Assembly (NCBI GenBank): GCA_017399405.1 | Contig: JAFQCT010000016.1 | Span: 124,001 to 188,000 of the forward strand | Direction: 5' to 3' | Source of the DNA: Clostridia bacterium | GTDB lineage: Bacteria; Bacillota; Clostridia; Oscillospirales; Acutalibacteraceae | DNA: 64,000 nt | In this document: positions 15,319 through 24,450 of the stretch, piece after piece | Position numbering within the stretch: the first letter of the stretch is position 1 | Layout of the letters: every line of letters starts with the position of its first letter | Notes under the pieces: model-generated | What the model saw: only the letters and a program-made list of their open reading frames with translations | What the model was told of the DNA's origin: nothing | The model's database searches: none | Made by a program: the position numbers and the translations under genes

Positions 15319-15912
15319 ATGAGAAAAGCAGAAGATTTTTTAATTTCATTTGAAACATCAGAATATGCAGAAAAAGATGGGAAAAAGTCATGGCGATTTG
15401 TCTATGATTGGCTTGATTCCTTGATTTATGCAATTATTCTTATCCTTATTATATTTGCGTTCTTTTTCAGAGTTGTAGGTGTAAATGGTGATTCAATGAA
15501 TCCTACACTTGAAAGTGGTGATTGGCTTACAGTCAGTGCAGTTACAAGTGAAGTTGAAACAGGTGATATTGTAGTTATTACACAACCCAATTCGCTTAAC
15601 GAACCACTTATTAAACGCGTGATTGCAAAGGGTGGCGATACAATCAATATTGACTTTATTGAGGGTGTAGTTACTGTTAATGGCATAACTTTATATGAAC
15701 CATATATTGCTGAAACAACTGAAGTTATGGGCGATTATGTTTATCCGTTAGAAATTCCTGAAGGCTATATTTTTGTAATGGGTGACAATAGAAATGAGTC
15801 TCTTGACAGCCGTTTCAGAACGATTGGTCTTATTGATGAACGCTATGTTTTGGGCGTTGCAAATGCACGAATTTTCCCTTTTGGTGATTGGAATATAAAT
15901 GATGAAAAATAA
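15319..15912 (+). CDS. lepB: signal peptidase I (first of two)
   Basis: A 197-residue type I signal peptidase anchored by one membrane helix (about residues 33-52). It removes signal peptides from exported proteins on the outer face of the membrane. The catalytic dyad is Ser59 in NGDSMNPTL and Lys99 in PLIKRVIAKGGD; GDNRNESLDSR is the conserved box E. The start at 15319 has AAGGGTGAT upstream; a GTG three codons earlier is part of that site. It overlaps the next, paralogous gene by 14 bases. Confidence 0.95.
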   Translation: MRKAEDFLISFETSEYAEKDGKKSWRFVYDWLDSLIYAIILILIIFAFFFRVVGVNGDSMNPTLESGDWLTVSAVTSEVETGDIVVITQPNSLNEPLIKRVIAKGGDTINIDFIEGVVTVNGITLYEPYIAETTEVMGDYVYPLEIPEGYIFVMGDNRNESLDSRFRTIGLIDERYVLGVANARIFPFGDWNINDEK

Positions 15913-16456
15913 AAACAAAAAACTTGAAACAATTTACGAAATAGCATCTATATTACTGACTGCTGTGTTGGCAGTCGGTATTATATTTACATTCTTTTTT
16001 AAGGTGTCAATTGTTTCGGGTGAGTCAATGGAAAATACATTGCAAAACGGTGATAATTTGTTAATTACTTCAATTACTCCTGAAATAAATCAGGGCGATG
16101 TGGTTGTTGTTTCTCAACCAAACGGTTACGAAAAAGTGCTTATTAAAAGAGTAATTGCAGTTGGCGGTCAAACAGTTTCTTTTGACAGTAAAACAGGCAA
16201 AACAATAATAAACGGAAAAATTATTGATGAGCCATATACCAAAGAAAAAGCTGATTACACTTATGGTATGACAAAAACCTATTATGTACCTGAAGGCAAA
16301 ATTTTTGTAATGGGTGATAACCGTAACAATTCAGCAGATAGTCGTGATGTGGCGGTTGGAATGATTGATGAAGATTATGTTATGGGTAAAGTTATATATA
16401 GAATAGGCGATACCGAATTGTTCAATTCAGAGTTAAAGGAGTCTCAAAATGGCTGA
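15899..16456 (+). CDS. lepB: signal peptidase I (second of two)
   Basis: The 185-residue paralogue of the preceding gene. One membrane helix (about 15-37), Ser43 in SGESMENTL, Lys83 in VLIKRVIAVGGQ and GDNRNNSADSR are intact, so both copies should be active. The start lies inside the upstream gene, and rbgA overlaps its end by 8 bases. The different substrate-binding regions may give different specificities; tandem copies are common in Gram-positive bacteria. Confidence 0.94.
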   Translation: MMKNKNKKLETIYEIASILLTAVLAVGIIFTFFFKVSIVSGESMENTLQNGDNLLITSITPEINQGDVVVVSQPNGYEKVLIKRVIAVGGQTVSFDSKTGKTIINGKIIDEPYTKEKADYTYGMTKTYYVPEGKIFVMGDNRNNSADSRDVAVGMIDEDYVMGKVIYRIGDTELFNSELKESQNG

Positions 16457-17315
16457 TAATCAAAAACAGATTGTTCAATGGTTTCCGGGTCATATGGCAA
16501 AAACCCGTCGCCTTATAAAAGAAAGTTTATCTATTGTTGATGGTGTTACAGAAATTATTGATGCAAGAATACCGTATAGCAGTTCTAACCCTGAATTGGA
16601 AGAACTAATCAATAATAAACCTCGTATTGTGTTGCTAAATAAATGCGATTTGGCAGATAAAGTAACTACAAATCAATGGGTTGAATACTACAAGAAAAAA
16701 GGTGTAAAAGCAATTCCTGTTGATTGCAGAACAGGAAAAGGACTCAATAATTATATTGTTGCAGTTCGTGAAGTGCTTAAAGATGTCATAAAAAAGAATG
16801 AAGACAGGGGAATGCCGGGTAAAGCGTTACGCATTATGGTGGTGGGCATACCTAATACAGGCAAATCGTCATTTATCAACAGAATGGCGGGTGCTGCAAA
16901 GGCAAAAGTTGCCGATAAAGCTGGTGTTACAAGATACAATCAATGGTTTGCAATCGGTAATGGTATTGAACTTCTTGACACTCCGGGTGTTTTATGGCCT
17001 AAATTTGATGACCCTCAGGTAGGGGATAGACTTGCATTTATAGGTTCAGTAAAAGACGAAATTCTTGATGCCGAAACTCTTGCAATAAGACTTTTAGAGG
17101 TAATGAAAAACGATTACCCTGAAAGACTTGCAGAAAGATATAAAATTGCAGATTTTACCAATAAAGAGGCTTGGGAAGTTCTCGAAATGATTGGTAAAAA
17201 ACGCGGTATGATGATAAAAGGCGGAGAAATTGATTACGAGCGTGCATCTGTTATGTTGCTTGACGAATATCGTGGTGGTAAACTCGGTACAATTTCTCTT
17301 GAAAAACCGGAGTAA
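16449..17315 (+). CDS. rbgA: ribosome biogenesis GTPase RbgA (YlqF)
   Basis: A 288-residue circularly permuted GTPase: the G4 motif NKCD comes first (about residue 62), then the P-loop GIPNTGKSS near 131 and the G3 motif DTPG near 178. It starts with a QWFPGHMAK sequence typical of the family. It acts late in 50S subunit assembly. An AAAGGAG ribosome binding site lies within the upstream gene. In Bacillus it is also next to rnhB, so the order rbgA-rnhB is conserved. Confidence 0.97.
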   Translation: MADNQKQIVQWFPGHMAKTRRLIKESLSIVDGVTEIIDARIPYSSSNPELEELINNKPRIVLLNKCDLADKVTTNQWVEYYKKKGVKAIPVDCRTGKGLNNYIVAVREVLKDVIKKNEDRGMPGKALRIMVVGIPNTGKSSFINRMAGAAKAKVADKAGVTRYNQWFAIGNGIELLDTPGVLWPKFDDPQVGDRLAFIGSVKDEILDAETLAIRLLEVMKNDYPERLAERYKIADFTNKEAWEVLEMIGKKRGMMIKGGEIDYERASVMLLDEYRGGKLGTISLEKPE

Positions 17316-17318
17316 GAT

Positions 17319-17924
17319 ATGGATTATTTATACGAAGAAAATGCCATAAAGGCAGGTTACAAAGTTGTTTGCGGTATTGATGAAGCAGGTCGTGGACCGT
17401 TAGCGGGTCCTGTTCACGCTGCAGCGGTAATTTTACCATTAGGTCTTGAAATTGAAGGACTTAACGACTCTAAAAAGTTAAGTGAGAAAAAGCGTGAACA
17501 ACTTTTTGATATAATCTGTGAAAAGGCTATTGACTATTCAATAGGTGTTGCAACTGAAAAAGAGATTGATGAAATCAATATTCTTAATGCAACATTTCTT
17601 GCAATGCACAGAGCAGTTGAGGGCTTAAAAACAAGACCTGATTATGCTTTGGTTGATGGTAACCAATACCCTAAAATCCCTTTTGTAACTGAAGAAACAG
17701 TTGTAAAAGGTGACGCTAAAAGTATGTCAATTGCGGCTGCGTCAATTCTTGCAAAAGTCAGTCGTGACCGTTTTATGCTCCAACAAACAAAAGAATATCC
17801 ACAATATGAATTTGAAAAGCATAAGGGTTACGGTACAAAACTTCACTACGAAAAAATCCGCGAATTTGGTCCGTCACCAATACATAGAATGTCATTTCTT
17901 AAAAAGTTTTACGGTGAAAAATAA
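17319..17924 (+). CDS. rnhB: ribonuclease HII
   Basis: A 201-residue RNase HII that cuts the RNA strand of RNA-DNA hybrids and removes misincorporated ribonucleotides. The catalytic acidic cluster is visible in CGIDEAGRGPLAGP (Asp and Glu), in VDGN and in KGDAKSMSIAAASILAK. HKGYGTKLHYE and GPSPIHR complete the C-terminal family pattern. Three bases separate it from rbgA, and its stop overlaps the start of yraN by one base. Confidence 0.97.
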   Translation: MDYLYEENAIKAGYKVVCGIDEAGRGPLAGPVHAAAVILPLGLEIEGLNDSKKLSEKKREQLFDIICEKAIDYSIGVATEKEIDEINILNATFLAMHRAVEGLKTRPDYALVDGNQYPKIPFVTEETVVKGDAKSMSIAAASILAKVSRDRFMLQQTKEYPQYEFEKHKGYGTKLHYEKIREFGPSPIHRMSFLKKFYGEK

Positions 17925-18288
17925 TGAATTCAAATCTGTTAGGTGATTATGGTGAAATTATCGCGTCAAGATATCTTCGTAAGCACGGATATTTTATTGT
18001 TTCTGCTAACTATTCTTGCAGATTAGGAGAAATAGATTTAATTGCTGAAGACAAAAAGTATATCTGTTTTGTTGAAGTGAAAACGCGAAGTGAGAATATG
18101 AAATATGCACCATCTGATGCAGTTGATATTATAAAACGCACCAAAATTATTGCGTCTTCCCACTCTTTCTGAAAGATTACAAGTTAGAAAGGCAACCCAG
18201 ATATGACATTATTGAAGTGTATTTTGAAAATGATGAGCCGGTTAGGCTTAATCATATTGAAAACGCTTTTGATTCAAATGCAAAGTAA
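17924..18288 (+). pseudogene. yraN: YraN/UPF0102 endonuclease-like gene with a frameshift
   Basis: The first 82 codons encode a normal UPF0102 start: GDYGEIIASRYLRKHGY, then the nuclease-like core LGEIDLIAEDKKYICFVEVKTRS, before a stop at 18170-18172. Another frame continues at once with LKDYKLERQPRYDIIEVYF and ends at 18288. That is the expected C-terminal half of the same family. One extra T in the CTCTTTCTG stretch (about 18163-18171) would restore a 121-residue protein, the usual length. The gene may be a recent pseudogene or a base-calling or assembly error; nothing else in it is damaged. It is the last gene of the hprK run. Confidence 0.88.
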
Positions 18289-18291
18289 TTG

Positions 18292-18320
18292 TTGAAAAAC
18301 AATTTTTTATATGATAAAAT
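18292..18320 (+). promoter_or_regulatory. probable sigma-A promoter of thrC
   Basis: TTGAAA and TAAAAT are separated by 17 bases, beginning just after the yraN stop codon. Confidence 0.6.
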
Positions 18321-18344
18321 ACCACACGAAAAGGATGTGTTACT

Positions 18345-19838
18345 ATGTTTTATACAAGTACAAGAGATAAGTCTGTAAAAGTTACAGCGGCAGAAGCTAT
18401 TGCAAAAGGAATTTCGTCAGAGGGTGGACTTTTTGTTCCAACTGAAATTCCACAGATTTCTCTTCAGTTTATTGAAAAACTCGTACCAATGAGTTATATT
18501 GACAGAGCAAAAGAAGTTTTAAGACTTTATCTTACTGATTTTACTGAAGATGAACTTTCAATGTGTGTTGAAGGTGCTTACAAAGCAGGTAAGTTCAGTT
18601 CAGAAAAGGTAGCACCACTTTACAAACTTTCTGACACAGCAAATGTGCTTGAATTGTGGAGAGGTCCTACTTGTGCATTCAAGGATATGGCACTTCAACT
18701 TCTTCCATATCTTCTTACAGTTTCAGCAAATAAGACAGTTAAAGATACTGAAATCGTAATTCTTGTTGCAACTTCTGGTGATACTGGTAAGGCAGCTCTT
18801 GAAGGTTTTGCAGATGTTCCAAACACAAAAATTCTTGTTTTCTATCCTGTTGATGGCGTTAGCCCAATGCAGAAACTTCAAATGACTACTCAGGAAGGCT
18901 CAAATGTAAGTGTTTGTGCTATTGAGGGTAACTTTGACGATGCACAGTCAGGTGTTAAAAAAATCTTTACAGATAAAGATATTGAAAAGAAATTCAAAGA
19001 AAACGGACTTGCATTTTCGTCTGCAAACTCAATTAACTGGGGCCGTCTTGTACCACAGATTGTTTACTATGTATCAGCATATTGCGATATGCTTCAGAAC
19101 GGTGAACTTAAAAATGGCGAAGAAATGAATGTTGTTGTTCCAACAGGTAACTTTGGTAACATTCTTGCTGCTTATTATGCAAAACGAATGGGTGTGCCGG
19201 TAAAAACACTTATTTGTGCGTCAAATGCTAATAATGTTCTTACTGATTTCCTTACAACTGGTACTTATGATAAAAACAGAAACTTCTACTGCACAACTTC
19301 ACCATCAATGGACATTCTTATTTCAAGTAACCTTGAAAGACTTCTTTTCCACCTTTGTGGTGAGAATGATGTTCAGGTAGCAGATTGGATGAAATCTCTT
19401 ACAACTGATGGTAAATATACAGTTTCAGCAGAAGTCGCAGATAAAGTGAAATCACTCTTTGCAGCAGGTTGTTGTGATGACGCTGAAACAAAGGCAACAA
19501 TCGGTAAAGTGTTCAAAGATAAAGATTATCTTTGCGACACTCATACTGCTGTTGCAGTTAAGGTTTATGATGATTATGTAGAGGCTACAGGTGATAAAAC
19601 ACCTACAGTTATTGCTTCAACTGCAAACCCATATAAGTTCTCAGCAAGTGTTTTGGCTGCCATCACAGACGAAATCAAGGCGGATAACGAGTTTGATATG
19701 GTTGACGAGTTGTTCTCTAAATCAAATGAGCCTGTTCCACCACAACTTGCTACTCTTAAAGGCAAAACACCGCGATTTACAGGTGTTGCAAAGAAAGAAA
19801 ATATGAAACAAGTTGTATTTGATATGTTAGGTATATAA
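18345..19838 (+). CDS. thrC: threonine synthase
   Basis: A 497-residue PLP enzyme converting O-phosphohomoserine to threonine. It is the long, class II-like form starting MFYTSTRDKSVKVTAAEAI. The Schiff-base lysine is Lys113 in GPTCAFKDMALQ, with ATSGDTGKAALEGF and the glycine-rich PTGNFGNILAAYYAKRMG binding the cofactor phosphate. It has its own promoter and terminator and no other threonine gene beside it. An AAAGGATGTG ribosome binding site precedes the ATG. Confidence 0.97.
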   Translation: MFYTSTRDKSVKVTAAEAIAKGISSEGGLFVPTEIPQISLQFIEKLVPMSYIDRAKEVLRLYLTDFTEDELSMCVEGAYKAGKFSSEKVAPLYKLSDTANVLELWRGPTCAFKDMALQLLPYLLTVSANKTVKDTEIVILVATSGDTGKAALEGFADVPNTKILVFYPVDGVSPMQKLQMTTQEGSNVSVCAIEGNFDDAQSGVKKIFTDKDIEKKFKENGLAFSSANSINWGRLVPQIVYYVSAYCDMLQNGELKNGEEMNVVVPTGNFGNILAAYYAKRMGVPVKTLICASNANNVLTDFLTTGTYDKNRNFYCTTSPSMDILISSNLERLLFHLCGENDVQVADWMKSLTTDGKYTVSAEVADKVKSLFAAGCCDDAETKATIGKVFKDKDYLCDTHTAVAVKVYDDYVEATGDKTPTVIASTANPYKFSASVLAAITDEIKADNEFDMVDELFSKSNEPVPPQLATLKGKTPRFTGVAKKENMKQVVFDMLGI

Positions 19839-19857
19839 CACTAACTGTAAATAACTA

Positions 19858-19889
19858 ATGCGGAAGCTGTTTTTGCTTAGCTTCCGCAT
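19858..19889 (+). terminator. hairpin terminator after thrC
   Basis: A perfect 11-base-pair stem (ATGCGGAAGCT/AGCTTCCGCAT) with a ten-base T-rich loop. It lies between thrC and the convergent DUF1540 gene and may serve both. Confidence 0.75.
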
Positions 19890-19900
19890 TTGAATTTGAA

Positions 19901-20065
19901 CTATTCTACATCTCTTGTATTAAGTTTGAAAGTTGCACATCTTGTGTCATCACAAGAACAAGCACTGTGTGTACCTACCTTGATACCGTCTGCTGTGCAG
20001 TTCATATGACCGTCATTGAAAATACAATGACAAGCGTCACAAGTGATATTTCTATTCTTATCCAT
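19901..20065 (-). CDS. DUF1540 domain, Cys-rich small protein
   Basis: A 54-residue protein with eight cysteines arranged as in DUF1540: ITCDACHCIFND near the N-terminus, MNCTADGIKVG in the middle and SACSCDDTRCATF near the end. These are thought to be small metal-binding proteins of Clostridia and Bacilli with unknown function. A GGAGGAAG ribosome binding site lies 6 bases before the ATG on the minus strand. Confidence 0.85.
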   Translation of the reverse strand: MDKNRNITCDACHCIFNDGHMNCTADGIKVGTHSACSCDDTRCATFKLNTRDVE

Positions 20066-20133
20066 TTTTATCTTCCTCCTTTCATTTTTATTTTTTGAAA
20101 GTAAAGTTTATTTATTCATAGGAGATTTTGTTT

Positions 20134-20823
20134 ATGTCTGTTTACGCTATCGGCGATACTCATTTGTCTTTTTCAGTAGATAAGCCCATGGATATTTTCA
20201 AGGGCTGGGATGACTATGCCCAAAGACTTGAAAACAACTGGCAACGCTTAATAACAAATGAAGATACAGTCATAATAAACGGAGATATTTCTTGGGCTAT
20301 GGGATTAGAACAAGCTGAAAAAGACCTCCAGTTTCTCAATAATCTTAACGGTACAAAAATCATTTCAAAAGGTAATCACGATTATTGGTGGAATACTATT
20401 ACAAAAATGGAAAATTTTTGTAAAGAAAAGGGGTTTGATACCATAAAATTCCTGCATAATAATGCCTATAAAGTAGGGGAGATTGCAATAGCAGGTACTC
20501 GTGGTTGGTTTTTTGATGCCGAAAAAGATAATGTTGATAAAGTAATGGCTCGTGAGTGTGCAAGACTTCAGCGTTCAATTGATGAGGCGAGAAAACTTGG
20601 TGGGGAAGTAGTTGTGTTTTTGCACTATCCACCTGTCAGCACAGTTAAAGTGTGTGAGCCTATTATGAATGTGCTTAAAGAAAACGATATTAAAAGATGC
20701 TATTACGGACATCTTCATGGTGGAGCAATTAACGGGGCAGTAAACGAAGTTTATGAGGGTATTAAATTTCAACTTGTTTCTGCTGATTATCTTCAGTTTT
20801 GTCCGTTATTTATAAATAAATGA
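20134..20823 (+). CDS. metallophosphoesterase
   Basis: A 229-residue calcineurin-like phosphoesterase. The five metal-binding motifs are visible in order: GDTH at the N-terminus, NGDISWAMG near residue 50, KGNHDYWW near 80, LHYPP near 165 and GHLHGG near 193. The substrate is unknown. The start at 20134 has GGAG at a better distance than an in-frame TTG two codons earlier. The block YAIGDTHLS is typical of the clostridial group that sits alone in genomes. Confidence 0.9.
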   Translation: MSVYAIGDTHLSFSVDKPMDIFKGWDDYAQRLENNWQRLITNEDTVIINGDISWAMGLEQAEKDLQFLNNLNGTKIISKGNHDYWWNTITKMENFCKEKGFDTIKFLHNNAYKVGEIAIAGTRGWFFDAEKDNVDKVMARECARLQRSIDEARKLGGEVVVFLHYPPVSTVKVCEPIMNVLKENDIKRCYYGHLHGGAINGAVNEVYEGIKFQLVSADYLQFCPLFINK

Positions 20824-20884
20824 TAAAAATCGTCAAAATCATTATTATTTTACTTGATTTTTGCAGAAAAACTTTTGGAAAATC

Positions 20885-20913
20885 TTGTATTTAATTTTAA
20901 TGTGTGATATAAT
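20885..20913 (+). promoter_or_regulatory. sigma-A promoter of tig
   Basis: TTGTAT and a perfect TATAAT are separated by 17 bases. The leader is about 45 bases long. Confidence 0.78.
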
Positions 20914-20963
20914 ATCGTGAATATTGCGGAAAGCAAACAATAATATTCGGGAGGAATATTTTA

Positions 20964-22394
20964 ATGTTAAAGTCAACAAACAATGTAGAAAAGAATGTCT
21001 ACGAACTTGAAATCACAATTGATGGTGCAACATTTGAGGCTGCTGTTCAGAAAGCATACCTTAAAGTAAGAAAAGATATCACTATCAACGGTTTCAGAAA
21101 AGGTAAGGCTCCAAGAGCTTTCATTGAAAAAATTTATGGTGAAGGTGTTTTCTATGAAGATGCACTTGAACTCGTTTATCCAGAAGCAGTAAGCGAAGCA
21201 ATTATCGAGTCAAAACTTGAAGTTGTAGGTTCACCTTATGACCTCGAAGTTCCTGAAATCTCAAAAGATGGCGTTGTTCTTAAACTCAAGGTTGCAGTTA
21301 AGCCTGAAGTTGAACTCGGTAAGTATAAGGGACTTAAAGCAACAAGACCTTCATGCAAGGTTTCTGCTGATGAAGTAAAAGCTGAACTTGCAAAAATGCA
21401 AGAACAGAACTCAAGAATGATTAGCGTTGATAACAGAGCAGTTAAGAAGAATGATACAGCAGTTATCGATTTCGAAGGCTTTGTTGATGGCGTTGCATTT
21501 GATGGTGGTAAAGCAGAAATGTATGAACTCGTTATTGGTAGCGGTTCATTTATCCCAGGTTTTGAAGACCAGATTATCGGTCATAAAGTTGGCGAAGAAT
21601 TTGATGTAAATGTTACATTCCCAGCAGAATATCAGGAAAACCTTGCATCAAAAGATGCTGTATTCAAGATTAAACTTCACGAAATCAAAGTTAAAGAACT
21701 TCCAGCACTTGATGATGAATTCGTTAAAGATGTTAGTGAGTTTGATACACTTGATGAACTTAAGAAGAGTGTTAAGAAACAGCTTGAAGATGCTAAAAAA
21801 GCAGATGCTGACAGCAAGATTGCAAACGACCTTCTTGAAGAAGTTGTTAAGGGTATGAAAGTTGATGTTCCTGCAGTTATGGTTGAAGCTGAAATTGATA
21901 ACATTGTTGATAACTTCAATTACAGACTTCAGTCACAGGGTCTTGACCTTAACACATACCTTTCATATACAGGTATGGAAATGTCTGCTTTCCGCGATGG
22001 TTATAAAGAAAATGCTGAAGCACAGGTAAAACTCAGCCTTGCACTTGAAGCAATCATTAAGGCAGAAGGCATTGAAGCAACTGAAGATGAAATCAATGCA
22101 GAATATGACAACCTTGCAAAGATGTATGCTATGGATGTTGATGCTGTTAAGAAAGCAATTCCTGAAGAATCTCTTGCAAGTGACATTAAGTCAAAGAAAG
22201 CAATTGATTTCGTAAAAGATAATGCTACAATTACTGACGAAAAGGCTACAAAGAAGACAGCTGAAAAGAAAGAAACTGCAGAAAAAGCACCTGCAAAGAA
22301 AACAGCAACAAAGAAGAAGGCTGACGATACAGAAAAAGCAGAAAAGAAACCTGCAGCTAAAAAAACAACAAAGAAAAAGGCTGATGCTGAATAA
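20964..22394 (+). CDS. tig: trigger factor with a Lys/Ala-rich C-terminal tail
   Basis: The protein has 476 residues. It is the ribosome-bound chaperone and peptidyl-prolyl isomerase. The N-terminal ribosome-binding domain has the signature GFRKGKAPRAFIEK near residue 40; the FKBP-type domain (about 150-240) has DFEGFVDGVAFDGG and GSGSFIPGFEDQIIG; a helical chaperone domain follows. Usual family length is about 430. Here the last 50 residues are a low-complexity tail of repeated KKTA, AEK and PAKK units resembling histone H1. Upstream of clpP-clpX, the common order. GGGAGG precedes the ATG. Confidence 0.97.
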   Translation: MLKSTNNVEKNVYELEITIDGATFEAAVQKAYLKVRKDITINGFRKGKAPRAFIEKIYGEGVFYEDALELVYPEAVSEAIIESKLEVVGSPYDLEVPEISKDGVVLKLKVAVKPEVELGKYKGLKATRPSCKVSADEVKAELAKMQEQNSRMISVDNRAVKKNDTAVIDFEGFVDGVAFDGGKAEMYELVIGSGSFIPGFEDQIIGHKVGEEFDVNVTFPAEYQENLASKDAVFKIKLHEIKVKELPALDDEFVKDVSEFDTLDELKKSVKKQLEDAKKADADSKIANDLLEEVVKGMKVDVPAVMVEAEIDNIVDNFNYRLQSQGLDLNTYLSYTGMEMSAFRDGYKENAEAQVKLSLALEAIIKAEGIEATEDEINAEYDNLAKMYAMDVDAVKKAIPEESLASDIKSKKAIDFVKDNATITDEKATKKTAEKKETAEKAPAKKTATKKKADDTEKAEKKPAAKKTTKKKADAE

Positions 22395-22426
22395 TCAGTC
22401 ATAAAATTTATATGTATAAGTATTGA

Positions 22427-22457
22427 AGAATTGTCCAATAATTTAGGGGACAATTCT
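22427..22457 (+). terminator. hairpin between tig and clpP (partial terminator)
   Basis: A perfect 10-base-pair stem (AGAATTGTCC/GGACAATTCT). Only two T follow directly, so it may be a leaky terminator or an RNA-stability element between tig and clpP. Confidence 0.55.
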
Positions 22458-22492
22458 TTAATGCTATTCAAGTATATAGGAGGTTATATATT

Positions 22493-23074
22493 ATGGCACT
22501 TGTACCATATGTTGTTGAACAGACAAACAGAGGGGAAAGACAGTACGATATTTTTTCAAGACTTCTCAATGATAGAATTATCGTTTTGTCTGATGAGGTT
22601 AATGATGCAACTGCATCTTTAGTTGTTGCACAGTTACTTTATCTTGAGGGACAGGATAGCGAAAAAGATATAAGCCTTTACATTAACAGCCCTGGCGGTT
22701 CAGTTTCTGCAGGACTTGCAATCTATGATACTATGCAGTATATCAAATGTGATGTATCTACAATTTGTATGGGTATGGCTGCAAGTATGGGTGCATTCCT
22801 TTTATCATCAGGTGCAAAGGGTAAAAGATTTGCTCTTCCAAATAGCGAAATTATGATTCATCAGCCATTAGGCGGTGCTCAGGGTCAGGCAAGTGACATT
22901 AAAATTGCGGCTGAGCATATTCTCAGAACTCGTGAAAAACTCAACAAAATCCTTGCTGAAAATACAGGCAAACCAATTGAACAGATTGCTCTTGATACTG
23001 AGCGTGACAATTGGCTTTCTGCACAAGAAGCAATGGATTATGGTATTGTAGATAAGGTTTTCTACAAGAGATAA
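22493..23074 (+). CDS. clpP: ATP-dependent Clp protease proteolytic subunit
   Basis: A 193-residue serine protease that forms the tetradecameric Clp chamber. The catalytic triad is visible: Ser98 in [14 protein letters not shown], His in IMIHQPLGG near residue 123 and Asp in DTERDNW near 172. Length is standard. AGGAGGTT lies 8 bases before the ATG. The gene clpX follows after 11 bases. Confidence 0.98.
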   Translation: MALVPYVVEQTNRGERQYDIFSRLLNDRIIVLSDEVNDATASLVVAQLLYLEGQDSEKDISLYINSPGGSVSAGLAIYDTMQYIKCDVSTICMGMAASMGAFLLSSGAKGKRFALPNSEIMIHQPLGGAQGQASDIKIAAEHILRTREKLNKILAENTGKPIEQIALDTERDNWLSAQEAMDYGIVDKVFYKR

Positions 23075-23085
23075 GGAGTTAGTTT

Positions 23086-24399
23086 ATGTCAAGAGAAAAC
23101 GAAAAAGAAAGAAATGTAAGATGTTCTTTCTGCGGTAAAACTCAAGAACAAGTTGAAAAACTTATTGCAGGCCCAGGTGTTTATATCTGTGATGAGTGTA
23201 TTGAACTTTGTATGGGTATTATCGGCGAAAATGATGTAAATCCTAACAGAAATACAGGTAAAAGAGTAAAACTTGAAGAAAAAGTTCTTCCAAAACCTCA
23301 CGAAATTAAAGCAGCCCTTGACGAATATGTTGTTGGTCAAGACGCTGCAAAAAAAGTGTTAAGTGTTTCTGTTTATAACCATTATAAAAGAATCTATCAC
23401 AATGCTGACAATGGCGTTGAAATCCAAAAAAGTAATGTTGTGCTTTTAGGACCTACAGGTGTCGGTAAAACAGTACTTGCACAAACACTTGCTAAAATTA
23501 TTGATGTTCCTTTTGCAATTGCAGATGCTACAACACTTACTGAAGCTGGTTATGTTGGCGAAGATGTTGAAAACATTCTTTTAAGACTTATTCAGGCTGC
23601 TGATTATGATATTGAAAAAGCAGAACGCGGAATAATCTATGTTGATGAAATTGATAAGATTGCTCGTAAGAGTGAAAATCCATCAATTACTCGTGATGTA
23701 AGTGGTGAGGGTGTTCAACAGGCACTTCTCAAAATCCTTGAAGGTACAGTTGCAAATGTACCTCCGCAAGGTGGCCGTAAACATCCACAACAGGAGTTTA
23801 TTCAGATTGATACATCAAACATTCTCTTTATCTGTGGCGGTGCTTTTGACGGAATTGAAAAGATTGTTGAAAAGCGTACAGGTAATTCAGCACTCGGTTT
23901 TGGTGCTGAAATAAAGAATAAAGCAGAGTTCTTGCTTGAAGATATCTATTCTAAAGTAATAGCACAAGATTTAGTGAAGTTCGGTCTAATTCCTGAACTT
24001 GTTGGTCGTGTTCCTGTTATAACCGCTTTACAGCAACTTTCAAAAGAAGATTTAATAAAAATCCTTTCAGAGCCTAAAAACGCTCTTCTAAAGCAGTTTA
24101 AGGCACTTTTCAATATGGATAGTGTTGAACTTGAGTTTACTGATGATGCACTTGTTGCAATTGCAGAAAAAACTCTTGAAAAGAAAACAGGTGCTCGTGG
24201 ACTTCGCGGTATTATGGAGGGTGTGCTTATGCCTATTATGTATGACACACCGTCTGAACACACAATCGCAAAGGTTATTATTACTCGCGAATGTGTAGTA
24301 GATGGTGCAGAACCTGAAATTATTCGTGACGAGAACAGAAAGCCTAATGTACTCACTTCTAAAAATTTAGTGAAAAAAGGTTCAAAAAAAGCAATATAA
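23086..24399 (+). CDS. clpX: ATP-dependent Clp protease ATP-binding subunit ClpX
   Basis: The protein has 437 residues. It unfolds substrates and feeds them to ClpP. The N-terminal zinc-binding domain has CSFCGKTQ and CDECIELC. The AAA+ core carries the Walker A box GPTGVGKT near residue 127, Walker [11 protein letters not shown], sensor GARGLRG and the IGF-type ClpP-docking loop, here LGFGAE. It is co-transcribed with clpP and ends before a terminator. Confidence 0.98.
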   Translation: MSRENEKERNVRCSFCGKTQEQVEKLIAGPGVYICDECIELCMGIIGENDVNPNRNTGKRVKLEEKVLPKPHEIKAALDEYVVGQDAAKKVLSVSVYNHYKRIYHNADNGVEIQKSNVVLLGPTGVGKTVLAQTLAKIIDVPFAIADATTLTEAGYVGEDVENILLRLIQAADYDIEKAERGIIYVDEIDKIARKSENPSITRDVSGEGVQQALLKILEGTVANVPPQGGRKHPQQEFIQIDTSNILFICGGAFDGIEKIVEKRTGNSALGFGAEIKNKAEFLLEDIYSKVIAQDLVKFGLIPELVGRVPVITALQQLSKEDLIKILSEPKNALLKQFKALFNMDSVELEFTDDALVAIAEKTLEKKTGARGLRGIMEGVLMPIMYDTPSEHTIAKVIITRECVVDGAEPEIIRDENRKPNVLTSKNLVKKGSKKAI

Positions 24400-24405
24400 T
24401 AAATC

Positions 24406-24431
24406 AAGCCACAGTTTAGTTACTGTGGCTT
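24406..24431 (+). terminator. intrinsic terminator after clpX
   Basis: A perfect 10-base-pair stem (AAGCCACAGT/ACTGTGGCTT) with a six-base loop; the following sequence is only moderately T-rich. Confidence 0.75.
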
Positions 24432-24450
24432 ATTTGCGTTAAGGTGAAAT

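Noticed and set aside
22001-22471. 156-codon minus-strand frame opposite the end of tig
   Set aside because: It is the complement of the Lys/Ala repeat tail and encodes only a Phe/Ala-rich repeat; no start signals.
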